From: Magnetospira sp. QH-2
Lineage (GTDB): Bacteria; Pseudomonadota; Alphaproteobacteria; Rhodospirillales; Magnetospiraceae
Direction: 5' to 3'
Length of the DNA stretch: 64,000 nucleotides
NCBI RefSeq assembly: GCF_000968135.1
Contig: NZ_FO538765.1
Location: 1,193,819 to 1,257,818 of the forward strand
Below, one piece after another: positions 1 through 8,116 of this stretch (position 1 is its first letter; each line of letters starts with the position of its first letter). Below the pieces are notes generated by a model. That model saw only the letters and a program-made list of their open reading frames with translations. It did no database searches and had not been told where the DNA came from. Both the position numbers and the translations under genes were made by a program.

Positions 1-558
1 AGCCGCAGCGTTTGGAAAGAACAAACGGTAGTTCTCGTTGCACATGACCAGCTTGTCATCCGCATCCCACAACACCAAGGCCTCGGCAACGCTGTTGACC
101 GCGCCGATGAGCCGGGATTCCGCCGCCGATGCCCGGGCTTCACTGTCCCGCATGGCCCGGTCGGCCCGTTGGCGTTCTATGGCATAACGCAACGACCGAG
201 CGATCAGGCGGCCGTCGCCGTCTCCTTTGACCAGAAAATCCTGCGCGCCTTTCTGCATCGCGGCCATGGCAAAGGCATCATTGTTGGTACCCGTCAAGAC
301 GACAATGGGCAGATCAGGCGCTTGGGACAGAACCTTTTCCAATGTGCCTTGGCCATGGGAATCGGGCAGCGACAGGTCGAGCAGTACCACATCGAAAGTG
401 TCATCGGCCAAGGTTTTGAGGGCCGCTGCCAGACTATCAACATGGATGAATTGTATGCTGTCCCGTCTGGCCTCGGATTCCTGAACCAGGATCTCCACAA
501 GGCGGGCGTCGCCGAGATTGTCCTCGACCAATAAGACCCGTATGGGCGGTGTGTTCAT
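1..558 (-). CDS. Response regulator with PAS domain (3' end beyond window)
   Basis: Reading the minus strand from the ATG at 558 gives MNTPPIRVLLVEDNLGDARL, a classic receiver start. The phospho-acceptor Asp lies in VVLLDLSLPDS near residue 60 and the conserved Lys in AQDFLVKGD near residue 110. After a helical linker (about residues 125-160) a PAS-type stretch begins (LVLWDADDKLVMCNENYR). The protein leaves the window at base 1, so the output domain is unseen; in this family it is commonly a histidine kinase, GGDEF or EAL domain. It would receive phosphate from a histidine kinase in the cytoplasm. The receiver assignment is secure; the full architecture is not. Confidence 0.85.
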   Translation of the reverse strand, partial: MNTPPIRVLLVEDNLGDARLVEILVQESEARRDSIQFIHVDSLAAALKTLADDTFDVVLLDLSLPDSHGQGTLEKVLSQAPDLPIVVLTGTNNDAFAMAAMQKGAQDFLVKGDGDGRLIARSLRYAIERQRADRAMRDSEARASAAESRLIGAVNSVAEALVLWDADDKLVMCNENYRLFFPNAAA

Positions 559-642
559 GCTGTCCAGATCAGCCCCGGATCCCGCACTCGAGACCCTGTC
601 TTTTGAATTCCCTTGTAACGTAAGCTATTTCCGGCAAATGCT

Positions 643-1005
643 CTAGTCGGAAAAATCGTTGTATTTGCGGGCATTGCCGCGCGCTTTATGGACCGGGTAC
701 TTGGACTCGTTGAGTTCAATCTTGTCGCGCGCCACTGTTTCCAGGTCCAATCCGGCCCGTTCGCAAATCATCAGCAGGTACAGGAATACATCGGCGCATT
801 CCTCGCCCAGGCGGTGTTGGAACGCCGTGTCGGTCAAGGCTTGCTCCAGATCCTCGTCGCTCTTCCATTGGCTCAGTTCGAGGAGTTCGGAGGCCTCTAA
901 GGTCAAGGAAACCATCAAATTTTTCAAGCTATGATACGGTCCCCAGTCCCGTTCGTCGCGGAACCGGATCAGCCGTTGCGTCAGGTCATGATGGGTGCTG
1001 GTCAT
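643..1005 (-). CDS. MazG-like nucleotide pyrophosphohydrolase
   Basis: A 120-residue all-alpha NTP pyrophosphatase of the MazG/iMazG superfamily, the short single-domain type that hydrolyses non-canonical or excess (d)NTPs to NMP and pyrophosphate. Mg-binding acidic clusters are visible: LEASELLELSQW near residue 40 and GEECADVFLYLL near residue 75, followed by the basic KYPVHKARGNARKYNDF tail typical of this subgroup. I chose the ATG at 1005 (MTSTHHDL) because an upstream in-frame start would add a Pro/Arg-rich leader without homology. It is probably a housekeeping nucleotide-sanitising enzyme transcribed alone. Substrate preference cannot be told from sequence. Confidence 0.85.
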   Translation of the reverse strand: MTSTHHDLTQRLIRFRDERDWGPYHSLKNLMVSLTLEASELLELSQWKSDEDLEQALTDTAFQHRLGEECADVFLYLLMICERAGLDLETVARDKIELNESKYPVHKARGNARKYNDFSD

Positions 1006-1069
1006 AGCCGGATTGGTGCCACGGGGCCTTTGGGGAAACAAGCCTTTTTTCGTTCCAGGAATCTGGCGG

Positions 1070-3187
1070 CTATTTCTCTGTCATGCGGGCGATTCCATCC
1101 CAATCTTCCGCTGGGGGGGTCTTGGCATACTGCTGGCAGCGGTCCAGGTACAATGCCGCCGGTCCGTCGTTGGGGTAGGCATCCAATATCGCACGGAAGC
1201 CGTCGGTGGCTCGGGTCCATTCTTGCCGATTGTAAAGCCCGTAAGCCTCATCCCAAAGAGACAGTAAATTATTCAAGTGCTGCGGTGCCCATAGGATGGG
1301 ATTGATGTCATTGGTTTCCCAAGGGACGCCGATCAGCTCGCAGATTTCCATGGGCTGATCCGCACCCTTGACCGCGACACGATCGATAGGCCGGGTCACA
1401 AATCGGTCGCCAATTCGATCTCTCACTTCGCCAGAGACCAAAATCGTCGTGCCATAGACCTTGTTTACGCCTTCCAGCCGCGAGGCCAGATTGATGACCG
1501 ACCCGATGGCCGTGTAGTTGAGGCGGTCTGAACTGCCCACGTTGCCGACCACCGCCTCGCCGCAATGCACGCCAAAGCGGGTATGCAACGCGGGCAGGCC
1601 GCGGGCATCGTTTTCCAAATTGTAGACCATGTTGCCGATGCGGCACTCCAAGGCCGCGAAACAGGCGTTCGCCACATGGTCCGCGTCATTGGTCGGGGCG
1701 TTCCACAGGGCCATGATGGCGTCGCCGATGAACTTGTCGATGATGCCCTGACGTCGGTCAATGGCCACCCCGAGCAGATCGAAATAGCGATAGGTCATGC
1801 TCATCAACTCTTCGGGCTCAAGGCCTTCCGAGATGGTGGTGTAATCCGCGATGTCGGAGAACATGGCGGTCAATTGCTGCCGCTCGCCACCGACAGCGGA
1901 AGATACTTCGGTATTGAGAATGTGATGGACGAGGCTCTTGGGCACATATAGACCGAAGGTCTTCAGTCCCTGGCGCATGATTTCGAAGGAATTGGAGAGT
2001 TGCTCCAGTTCCTTGATCCGGGTACTCGGTAGCTCTGTGTCTCTGATCTCCAGGCGGTGGATGCGTCCGGCTTCTTGCGCGATGCTCTGGATGGTTCGAT
2101 TGAAGAGGCCGGAAACCCAAAGCGCAATGGGAATGGCGGTCAGAATCGCCAGAATGGCAAACAAGACATTGCCCACCAACGCCTGATCCAGATGCCCCAT
2201 GAATTCGCGGATCGGGGCGGCGACAATCACCCGGATCGCGCGGCCCGTTCCAGTGAGTGCATCGCGCTGATAGAATAGGATGTCCTGGTTATTGACCGTT
2301 CGGAGTTGTTGGCCGGGCCGCAGGTGTGGCACCGAGGCAACCCAGGCATCTTGATGTTCGGAAGCCGCGACCAAGGCTGCGCTTTGGGTATCGGTCGAAG
2401 AAGAATGAGCGATCAATCGTTCTTTGTCGTCAATCAGGAAGACGGCACCGGTTTTCGAAACTTTTTGCTGTCCGAGAAAGCTGTTCAGGCTGTCGGTGGT
2501 GATATCGATACCCATGACCCCGCGCCGATTGCCTAGTCGTTGGGCCAAGGTAAACCCGGTTTTGCCGGTTGAATTGTAAATGTAGGCATCCGTGGCAATG
2601 GGGGTCTCGGAGGCCATGGCGCTGTTGTACCAAGGGCGCTGCCGAGGGTCATAGGTGGTTTCGGTGTCTTGCTGTTGATCAATGAGCTCAAGCGCCTGAT
2701 CCAGGAAGTACCAAGTCTGGGGGCGGGTACCATCTTCTTGCCCGCCGATGTAGCGGAGGATATAGCTCGTCCGAGCAGGCGGGGAGATGTTGGCGAATGT
2801 CATGCCTTCGCGCATGCGGATCATCTGAAGAAAGTCACCGTCTCGGTTGCCCAAATAGGCAGAGTAAGTATTTTTTGATGCGCCGAGTGTCTCGATCAGT
2901 CCGGGGACCAAGGGGTGTGACCGGATATCCTCGGATCGAAGGGTGCCCTCGGGGGCCAAGGTCGGAAGGACGCGGGCGAGGGACGAGACGGCGGTAAACA
3001 GGTGTTCCACATGCTCACCCGCCCGCTCGCCCACTTCTACAAACAACCGGTGGGCGGAATTCATGGCGGCCTGGCGCCCGGCATACTGATTAAACACGGT
3101 GATCGAAAACGCTGTTACGACCGCCATGAAGATCAAAATGACACTGAGGCTGGATCGGAACGATATCCGCAAGCTCCGCGACCTCAT
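1070..3187 (-). CDS. Membrane-bound class III adenylate/guanylate cyclase with dCache-like sensor
   Basis: A 705-residue signalling enzyme. It has an N-terminal membrane helix (about 12-32), a large periplasmic region resembling a double Cache sensor (about 35-325, with the RQRPWYNSA signature), a second helix (about 335-357), a HAMP-like linker, then a class III cyclase domain (about 435-620). Metal-binding Asp residues are in FSDIADYTT and GDAIMALW. A C-terminal tail of about 80 residues may be TPR-like. It should make cAMP or cGMP from ATP or GTP in response to a small periplasmic ligand. Its start overlaps the stop of the TerB-like gene by 4 bases, so the two are translationally coupled. 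Nucleotide specificity is unresolved. Confidence 0.9.
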   Translation of the reverse strand: MRSRSLRISFRSSLSVILIFMAVVTAFSITVFNQYAGRQAAMNSAHRLFVEVGERAGEHVEHLFTAVSSLARVLPTLAPEGTLRSEDIRSHPLVPGLIETLGASKNTYSAYLGNRDGDFLQMIRMREGMTFANISPPARTSYILRYIGGQEDGTRPQTWYFLDQALELIDQQQDTETTYDPRQRPWYNSAMASETPIATDAYIYNSTGKTGFTLAQRLGNRRGVMGIDITTDSLNSFLGQQKVSKTGAVFLIDDKERLIAHSSSTDTQSAALVAASEHQDAWVASVPHLRPGQQLRTVNNQDILFYQRDALTGTGRAIRVIVAAPIREFMGHLDQALVGNVLFAILAILTAIPIALWVSGLFNRTIQSIAQEAGRIHRLEIRDTELPSTRIKELEQLSNSFEIMRQGLKTFGLYVPKSLVHHILNTEVSSAVGGERQQLTAMFSDIADYTTISEGLEPEELMSMTYRYFDLLGVAIDRRQGIIDKFIGDAIMALWNAPTNDADHVANACFAALECRIGNMVYNLENDARGLPALHTRFGVHCGEAVVGNVGSSDRLNYTAIGSVINLASRLEGVNKVYGTTILVSGEVRDRIGDRFVTRPIDRVAVKGADQPMEICELIGVPWETNDINPILWAPQHLNNLLSLWDEAYGLYNRQEWTRATDGFRAILDAYPNDGPAALYLDRCQQYAKTPPAEDWDGIARMTEK

Positions 3188-3588
3188 TGGGAAAGGCTTT
3201 CGAGCAGGGCTTCGCCTACGGCAAGATCATCGGATCGCAGGGCCGCCCAGGTCTCAATTTCCCTACAGGCAGATTCCTCGATGCCCCAATCCCGAACCAA
3301 GGGGCCGAGCATGGCCAGTTCTTGCGGGTCGCCATCTGAGTCCGCATAGACGAGGGCGTAAAGCTCCATCAAGGCGATGATCTGTGCGCTTCTGTCTTCA
3401 AAGATTTCGGTGTTCGAATCCCCGTATACCTCTTCTGCGGGGGAGCGGATGTCACCACCCATCTCGGCAATACGACGGTTGAGAAGCTGTTTCTCGGATT
3501 CTTCCACGCGCCCATCCGCCAAAATGACTTTCTGTGCCATGGCCAGGAAGGAGGCTTTTTGAGGTTGGTTCAATCTTCCGAGAAACAT
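3184..3588 (-). CDS. TerB-like (tellurite-resistance fold) protein
   Basis: A small alpha-helical protein of 134 residues. The pattern AMAQKVILADGRVEESEKQLL near residue 20 and MELYALVYADSDGDPQELAML near residue 85 is the duplicated acidic helix-turn-helix seen in TerB/DUF533-type proteins, which bind metal ions and often act in membrane-linked signalling assemblies. The ATG at 3588 is preferred over an upstream TTG. It lies directly upstream of the cyclase with a 4-base overlap, so the two probably act together, perhaps with this protein as an adaptor; that role is inference. Confidence 0.65.
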   Translation of the reverse strand: MFLGRLNQPQKASFLAMAQKVILADGRVEESEKQLLNRRIAEMGGDIRSPAEEVYGDSNTEIFEDRSAQIIALMELYALVYADSDGDPQELAMLGPLVRDWGIEESACREIETWAALRSDDLAVGEALLESLSQ

Positions 3589-3634
3589 GACGGACACAAA
3601 TCCATGCAAAGTTTGAATTTAAATGAAATCGTCC

Positions 3635-4285
3635 TCAATAGCTGTAGTAAACCGTATCCGACTTGCCGAAGTCGCGGCGGGTGGATTTTTGATTGCCCTG
3701 AGCGCGAGGATGCAGGGGGATGTCGTAATCCAGCAAGAATGTCTGCACGTCCGCCGGCGCCCAATCGGCCAGGGCATCGACGCGAAACAGGCGACCGTCC
3801 AGATCCACCCGCTGACGGCTTTGGTTCTGATCGGGGCTGTCGGCATAGACGGCACTGATCCAGCAATCAAATGGCGCCAAGACTTCATTTAGGTGGACGC
3901 ATTCATGAATCAGGCCACCGCCGTCGGGGTCTTCGGCCCAGAGGCATTCGAAATGGTCGGTGTCCTTGGCATCGGGGGCGCCACGGTCGCCGTGGCTTTC
4001 TCTGACATTGGTCAGACCGAGTTGTTCGACAAGCTTGTCGCGATAGGCGCGGCTTTCCTCATAGAGCTCCTGGGCATGGCAAAAGACCACTGGCGTGTCG
4101 GGGGCGATTTCCGCCACCATCTTCAACAGCACCACGCTCTTGGCCTTCAGCGAGGCCGTGACTACCGTCTTGCCGGGAAATTTTTCCTTCAGCAGGCATT
4201 CCAGAAGTTCAAAGGCGTCCTTGCTTTCTGCATAGGCCCGGATATCCTGAAGCACGGTCAAAGGCTTGATCCCCTCTATTGGCAT
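3635..4285 (-). CDS. PAPS reductase-like (CysH family) protein without the catalytic Cys motif
   Basis: The 216-residue protein follows CysH through the adenosine-nucleotide-binding alpha/beta fold: VTASLKAKSVVLLKMVAE at the pyrophosphate loop, TPVVFCHAQELYEES for the second strand, and RLFRVDALADWAPADVQTFL near the C-terminus, matching the plADWs...V pattern. It ends about 20 residues after PLHPRAQG. The C-terminal active-site motif of true reductases (ECGIH or KTECGLH) and the CC pairs of APS reductases are missing, so sulfonucleotide reduction is doubtful. The start is taken at MPIEGIKPL; a longer upstream extension has poor family fit. Divergent from the Nudix gene with a shared promoter region of about 110 bases. 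Confidence 0.7.
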   Translation of the reverse strand: MPIEGIKPLTVLQDIRAYAESKDAFELLECLLKEKFPGKTVVTASLKAKSVVLLKMVAEIAPDTPVVFCHAQELYEESRAYRDKLVEQLGLTNVRESHGDRGAPDAKDTDHFECLWAEDPDGGGLIHECVHLNEVLAPFDCWISAVYADSPDQNQSRQRVDLDGRLFRVDALADWAPADVQTFLLDYDIPLHPRAQGNQKSTRRDFGKSDTVYYSY

Positions 4286-4396
4286 GCCGCTCCCGACGGC
4301 TGTTCGGCGGCAGTCTAACTCAGTTGTACAATGCGCACAAAAGATTTGCCCTCGGTGGCTCGGGATGTGTTCCACCCGCCAGGCAGCCTTGCTAGT

Positions 4397-4867
4397 ATGA
4401 ATTTCAATTTTAAGGACGAATCGGTGTCAAACGACGTCATACCTCAGTCGGCGGTGGTTGCTTTTCGCGCCGGTCGCGATGGGCCAGAGGTCCTGCTTAT
4501 TACGTCCCGGGATACCGGTCGTTGGGTGCTGCCCAAAGGTAACATTAAATCGGGGCTGAGCGCCGCCAAGTCGGCCGCCGAGGAGGCGTTCGAGGAAGCA
4601 GGTATCTTCGGCAAGGTGATGACGCCGTCGGTGGGCCGCTACAAGTATTCAAAGTCCGGTGGCAATGGGCGGGTGACCTGCAAGGTCGAGGTCTTCCTCA
4701 TGGCCGTGAATCGGATAAAAAACGATTGGCCGGAAAAGTCCGAGCGCAAACGCAAATGGATGACCATCCCCAAGGCAGCGCAGATGGTCCACGAACGCAA
4801 GCTCTCGTCCCTGCTGCACCGGGTGGCGTCGCGCATCGAGGCCAAGACGCAATCCAAGGCTGCCTGA
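4397..4867 (+). CDS. Nudix hydrolase family protein
   Basis: The 156-residue protein shows the Nudix fold: GRWVLPKGNIKSG, then AAKSAAEEAFEEAGIFGKV, and a terminal helix. The Nudix box (GX5EX7REUXEEXGU) is diverged: the first Glu is Leu and REU reads EEA, while the EEAGI end is kept. This resembles the diphosphoinositol-polyphosphate-type Nudix group common in Alphaproteobacteria, which hydrolyses Ap4A-like or inositol pyrophosphate compounds. Start taken at MNFNFKDE (4397); the in-frame codons before it lie in the divergent promoter region shared with the CysH-like gene. Confidence 0.8.
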   Translation: MNFNFKDESVSNDVIPQSAVVAFRAGRDGPEVLLITSRDTGRWVLPKGNIKSGLSAAKSAAEEAFEEAGIFGKVMTPSVGRYKYSKSGGNGRVTCKVEVFLMAVNRIKNDWPEKSERKRKWMTIPKAAQMVHERKLSSLLHRVASRIEAKTQSKAA

Positions 4868-4948
4868 CCGCTTTTCAAATCAAGTTCGCGACGATGAGCG
4901 CCATTTGGGCTATCATGGGGTCTCGGGTCGTTTGAAGGGTTACGCCGC

Positions 4949-5311
4949 ATGTCGGACAAGACGTTTCAGGACAAGGTCAAGAATCTGAGCGATCGCATCG
5001 GTCAGGAGGATGTGGACGGGTTGTTGGATGAACGCGTGCTGGACGAATTGCTCCTCGATCAAGGCACCGATACCGGCGACGACTGGATTCACACCGCCGA
5101 CGGTACCACCGAACACGGTGGCGGCGGTGGCGGCGGTATGGGGCAGCGCTTTTCCGACGAGGATTGGGTGCACTTTGTGGACCGGGAAAGCGCCGAGGAA
5201 GAAGAGTCCCCCAGCGATCAGAAAAAGCACGAGCCGGACAATGTCGCCGATGCCGTGGATGCGGAACACACCAAAAAAGGATGGCGCGCGCGCCTCAAAT
5301 TGCGGACCTGA
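4949..5311 (+). CDS. Acidic hypothetical protein with Gly run
   Basis: A 120-residue, strongly acidic, probably cytoplasmic protein that I do not recognise. The N-terminus (KTFQDKVKNLSDRIGQEDVD) looks helical; a stretch of seven consecutive Gly follows His at about residue 56, then a highly charged low-complexity segment and a basic end (KKGWRARLKLRT). No signal peptide or membrane helix. It sits 12 bases before the PDZ lipoprotein gene on the same strand, so the two may be co-transcribed. The ATG at 4949 follows a weak GA-rich spacer. Confidence 0.55.
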   Translation: MSDKTFQDKVKNLSDRIGQEDVDGLLDERVLDELLLDQGTDTGDDWIHTADGTTEHGGGGGGGMGQRFSDEDWVHFVDRESAEEEESPSDQKKHEPDNVADAVDAEHTKKGWRARLKLRT

Positions 5312-5323
5312 CGGACCGCCCCT

Positions 5324-7033
5324 ATGATGACTCTCCCACGTTTCCCGAGTGCCGTCTTTTTGGCTGGCATGCTGTTATCCGGTTGCGCGCCACAATTGGC
5401 GGAGAGACCACCGACGATCAAATCTTCGGCGGCCAAGGTGGATTGGTTATCGATTTTACCAGACCGCGTGGCGCCGCTCACCCATGACCGGGCCGGTCGA
5501 TGGCCGATGATTTTGTGGAACGGCGTGGGATTCGAGCCTCTGGCACCCGAGCAGATTACCATGATGCTGGATCGGGGCTTGGTGCCTCACCTGCGTTTGC
5601 ACGCAAACATGATTCCCGCCGCGCGGGCTCTTCAAGCCGCCGGGGCGCCGGTCATCTTGATGCAGGGCGAAAGCGGACCTTGGGCCTATGCGATGACATC
5701 TACGGGCAAAGGCGACACCTTGGTGCCGGGGCAGTTCGAGGGCTGGGCCGAGGCCGCCCGCCGCATGCGCCAGACCATGGCGGCGTTTCGCGATGCCGGC
5801 GTGACCGTGGACGCGGTCTGGCTGGATTACGAGGTCGCGCCCTCCACCACCCCCCTGGCGGAGGTTCTCGCTTCGCCGGAAGGACGGGCCGTGACTCCGC
5901 CAGAGGCTAAGATTTCGCCACGGGCCTTCGCTCGCTACCGCCGACAGCTTTGGACATCGCTCATGTCCGCCTATGTGGCCGGGCCGATCCGTGAGGTTTT
6001 TCCCGCCGTTTCGGTCACCAATTGGATGACCGTCCTGTCGCTGCCCGAAAACCCGGTTCCCGGCATGACGAGCGGACGGCTGCCCATGACCGACCCGGGC
6101 CTGTTTACAGCCACCAACCCGGTGGCCTATGGCACCGATGCGGCCTTTCTCAACCTGTGGCCGGAACAGGCGCCAAAGGATCGGGACGGGGTGGACCGTG
6201 CCTATATGGCGATCCTGCTCGGCCAAGTCTCTGCCGATGCCGCCAATCGCCGGGCCGCGGCCCCCCATCTGAAGGCCATTCCCTGGGTTGCCCGCTGGGT
6301 TCCCCTGGTAGCCAAGCCCGAGGAATTCTTTGGCGGTCTTGGAGTCAATTTAAGGCCGACGGGGGAGGGGGCCCGCATTGTTGGGATCTTACCCAACACA
6401 CCTGCCGAAAGGGCCGGATTGATGGCGGGGGATCTGTTGCGTCAGGCCGACGGGTTGACCCTGGCGGGACTTACCCTGCCACACTTGGTGGCCCGGCTGC
6501 GCGGCGCACCCGGCAGTACGACAGAGCTGGAAGTCCGCAGGGGCCCGCATGATCTTTCCATTATCGTTGAGCGAGCCACCATCCATTTAAAAAGCCCGGC
6601 TATCCCGATGATGAGTCGGGAGCGCTATCGGGAGGCGCTGCGGCACCTGTGGATGCGCGGGATCAATGGCATGCAGATTTTCAACAGTACTACCCCCGGG
6701 GATGCCGAAACGGTTATCGCCGAAGTATCCGATGCGGTGGCGGTCTATGACGAGATGTTGGCACACCGGCGATTTCTCGAAGACGGCGTTCCCTTGAACT
6801 TGGCCGTCCCCGATCCGAACCAGCGGGTCCACTGGTCGGGTCTGCGATTGGGAAACGAAGCCCTGGTCCGGGTGATTTCCGTCGCACCCTTTGGAACGGA
6901 GCTAACTGTGCGGCCTTGGGGGGAGGAAGGTGTTTCGCTCCTGGCATCCGCTCGCGGTGCCACCTACAAACTCCAGCGCGTGGAAGGCCGGATTCGGGCC
7001 GAAAGCACCAGCGACTCGGCGATCCGCCCCTGA
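5324..7033 (+). CDS. Lipoprotein with internal PDZ domain, function unknown
   Basis: A 569-residue exported protein. The signal peptide ends in a lipobox LLSGC with the acylated Cys at residue 21, so it should be a lipoprotein. Residues about 45-330 form a domain that reads like a TIM-barrel sugar-binding or hydrolase fold (ILWNGVGFEPLAPEQI, VDAVWLDYEVAP), but I cannot assign a family. Residues about 345-420 are a PDZ domain (GARIVGILPNTPAERAGL, then AGDLLRQADG). A C-terminal beta-rich part follows. It may be a periplasmic scaffold or carbohydrate-active protein; no catalytic residues can be named with confidence. Confidence 0.7.
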   Translation: MMTLPRFPSAVFLAGMLLSGCAPQLAERPPTIKSSAAKVDWLSILPDRVAPLTHDRAGRWPMILWNGVGFEPLAPEQITMMLDRGLVPHLRLHANMIPAARALQAAGAPVILMQGESGPWAYAMTSTGKGDTLVPGQFEGWAEAARRMRQTMAAFRDAGVTVDAVWLDYEVAPSTTPLAEVLASPEGRAVTPPEAKISPRAFARYRRQLWTSLMSAYVAGPIREVFPAVSVTNWMTVLSLPENPVPGMTSGRLPMTDPGLFTATNPVAYGTDAAFLNLWPEQAPKDRDGVDRAYMAILLGQVSADAANRRAAAPHLKAIPWVARWVPLVAKPEEFFGGLGVNLRPTGEGARIVGILPNTPAERAGLMAGDLLRQADGLTLAGLTLPHLVARLRGAPGSTTELEVRRGPHDLSIIVERATIHLKSPAIPMMSRERYREALRHLWMRGINGMQIFNSTTPGDAETVIAEVSDAVAVYDEMLAHRRFLEDGVPLNLAVPDPNQRVHWSGLRLGNEALVRVISVAPFGTELTVRPWGEEGVSLLASARGATYKLQRVEGRIRAESTSDSAIRP

Positions 7034-7164
7034 TTCCCGCGCTGCTTGTGGCCGATCGTCTGGGCGATACCAATCACCCAATTCAGGTCTTCCTTGTATC
7101 ATACTTAAGTACCCTATATTTCCAACTGCATGTAATTCGCAACTAGAAAATAAATACTTTGGTA

Positions 7165-7178
7165 TTGATTTTTGTCAT
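7165..7178 (+). promoter_or_regulatory. FNR/Dnr-type site upstream of napF
   Basis: The 14-mer TTGATTTTTGTCAT matches the consensus TTGAT-N4-GTCAA/ATCAA except at its last base. It lies 55 bases before the napF start, in an AT-rich gap of 199 bases, where an oxygen- or NO-responsive Crp/Fnr regulator would be expected. Two such regulators are encoded at 40.2-41.7 kb. Binding is inferred. Confidence 0.55.
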
Positions 7179-7232
7179 GGCACCAAGGTATGATTTTTCA
7201 CACTACAAGTTCGGAGATAGGGGACGGAAAGC

Positions 7233-7769
7233 ATGCCATTGCCAGCCTCACGGCGGGCTCTGTTGTTCGGTCGAACCGGCGGCAGGGAGCGGGCGGTCGT
7301 ACGACCGCCATGGGCGGTATCGGAGGATCGGTTCACCGATCTTTGCGATCGCTGTGGGGACTGTTTTTCGGCTTGCGATGAAGGCATCTTGATCAAGGGC
7401 GCCGCCGGTTTTCCCGAAGTGAATTTTCAAAAGGGCGAATGCACGTTCTGTGGTGATTGCGTCACGGCCTGCAAGCCCCGCGCCTTGCAGCGCGATGAGG
7501 CGCGCGCGCCCTGGGATCTGACCCTGCAAATCACCGACAAATGCCTGTCGACCCGTGGCGTGACCTGCCGGGTCTGTGGAGACCAGTGCGATACGCGCGC
7601 CCTGCGTTTTCGTCTGGTGGTCGGAGGCCACGCCCTTCCCGAGATTGAACAGACCGCTTGCACAGGATGCGGCGCCTGCATCGGACCCTGTCCGGTAAAG
7701 GGCGCTATCGCACTGATCCCCGGCCAAGGGGCAACAGAGAATAACGAACAGGGAGCGCACCAACCATGA
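7233..7769 (+). CDS. napF: Ferredoxin-type protein NapF
   Basis: A 178-residue cytoplasmic iron-sulfur protein that assists maturation of NapA. Three 4Fe-4S ferredoxin motifs are seen: CDRCGDCFSAC, CTFCGDCVTAC and CTGCGACIGPC, with an extra Cys-rich stretch CRVCGDQC between the second and third. It opens the nap operon and its stop overlaps the napD start by 4 bases. Expression is probably driven by the FNR-like site about 55 bases upstream. Length and motif order match NapF. Confidence 0.93.
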   Translation: MPLPASRRALLFGRTGGRERAVVRPPWAVSEDRFTDLCDRCGDCFSACDEGILIKGAAGFPEVNFQKGECTFCGDCVTACKPRALQRDEARAPWDLTLQITDKCLSTRGVTCRVCGDQCDTRALRFRLVVGGHALPEIEQTACTGCGACIGPCPVKGAIALIPGQGATENNEQGAHQP

Positions 7770-8116
7770 AGGTATCGCGATTTATCGACGAGGAGGTGGC
7801 CGCCCAGGCCCCCAACGTGCAAGGCACGGATCACGGCTCATCCGAGCCGGTGGTCAATGTCTGCGGGGTCCTCGTGCATGCGGCGCCGGGCCAATCCGAC
7901 GCCGTTACCAAGATGCTTAACGATCTGCCGGGGGTGGAAATTCATGTTGCCAGCCCCGACGATCGCTTCGTTCTCACCATCGAGGACGTGGAAGACTGCA
8001 TGGCCAGCGAATGTCTGGCCGCCATCGCCGAAATGCCCGGTGTGATGAACTCGTCGCTCGTCTATCACCATTTTGAATCCAAAGACTCCATGGAACGGGA
8101 GGAGACCCCCTCATGA
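7766..8116 (+). CDS. napD: NapA maturation chaperone NapD
   Basis: A small cytoplasmic chaperone that binds the NapA Tat signal and helps cofactor loading. The ferredoxin-like fold is visible: [19 protein letters not shown] near residue 30, [19 protein letters not shown] in the middle, and [15 protein letters not shown] near the end. At 116 residues it carries an N-terminal extension of about 28 residues compared with the usual core. Both ends overlap neighbours by 4 bases (napF and napA), meaning tight translational coupling. Confidence 0.92.
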   Translation: MKVSRFIDEEVAAQAPNVQGTDHGSSEPVVNVCGVLVHAAPGQSDAVTKMLNDLPGVEIHVASPDDRFVLTIEDVEDCMASECLAAIAEMPGVMNSSLVYHHFESKDSMEREETPS

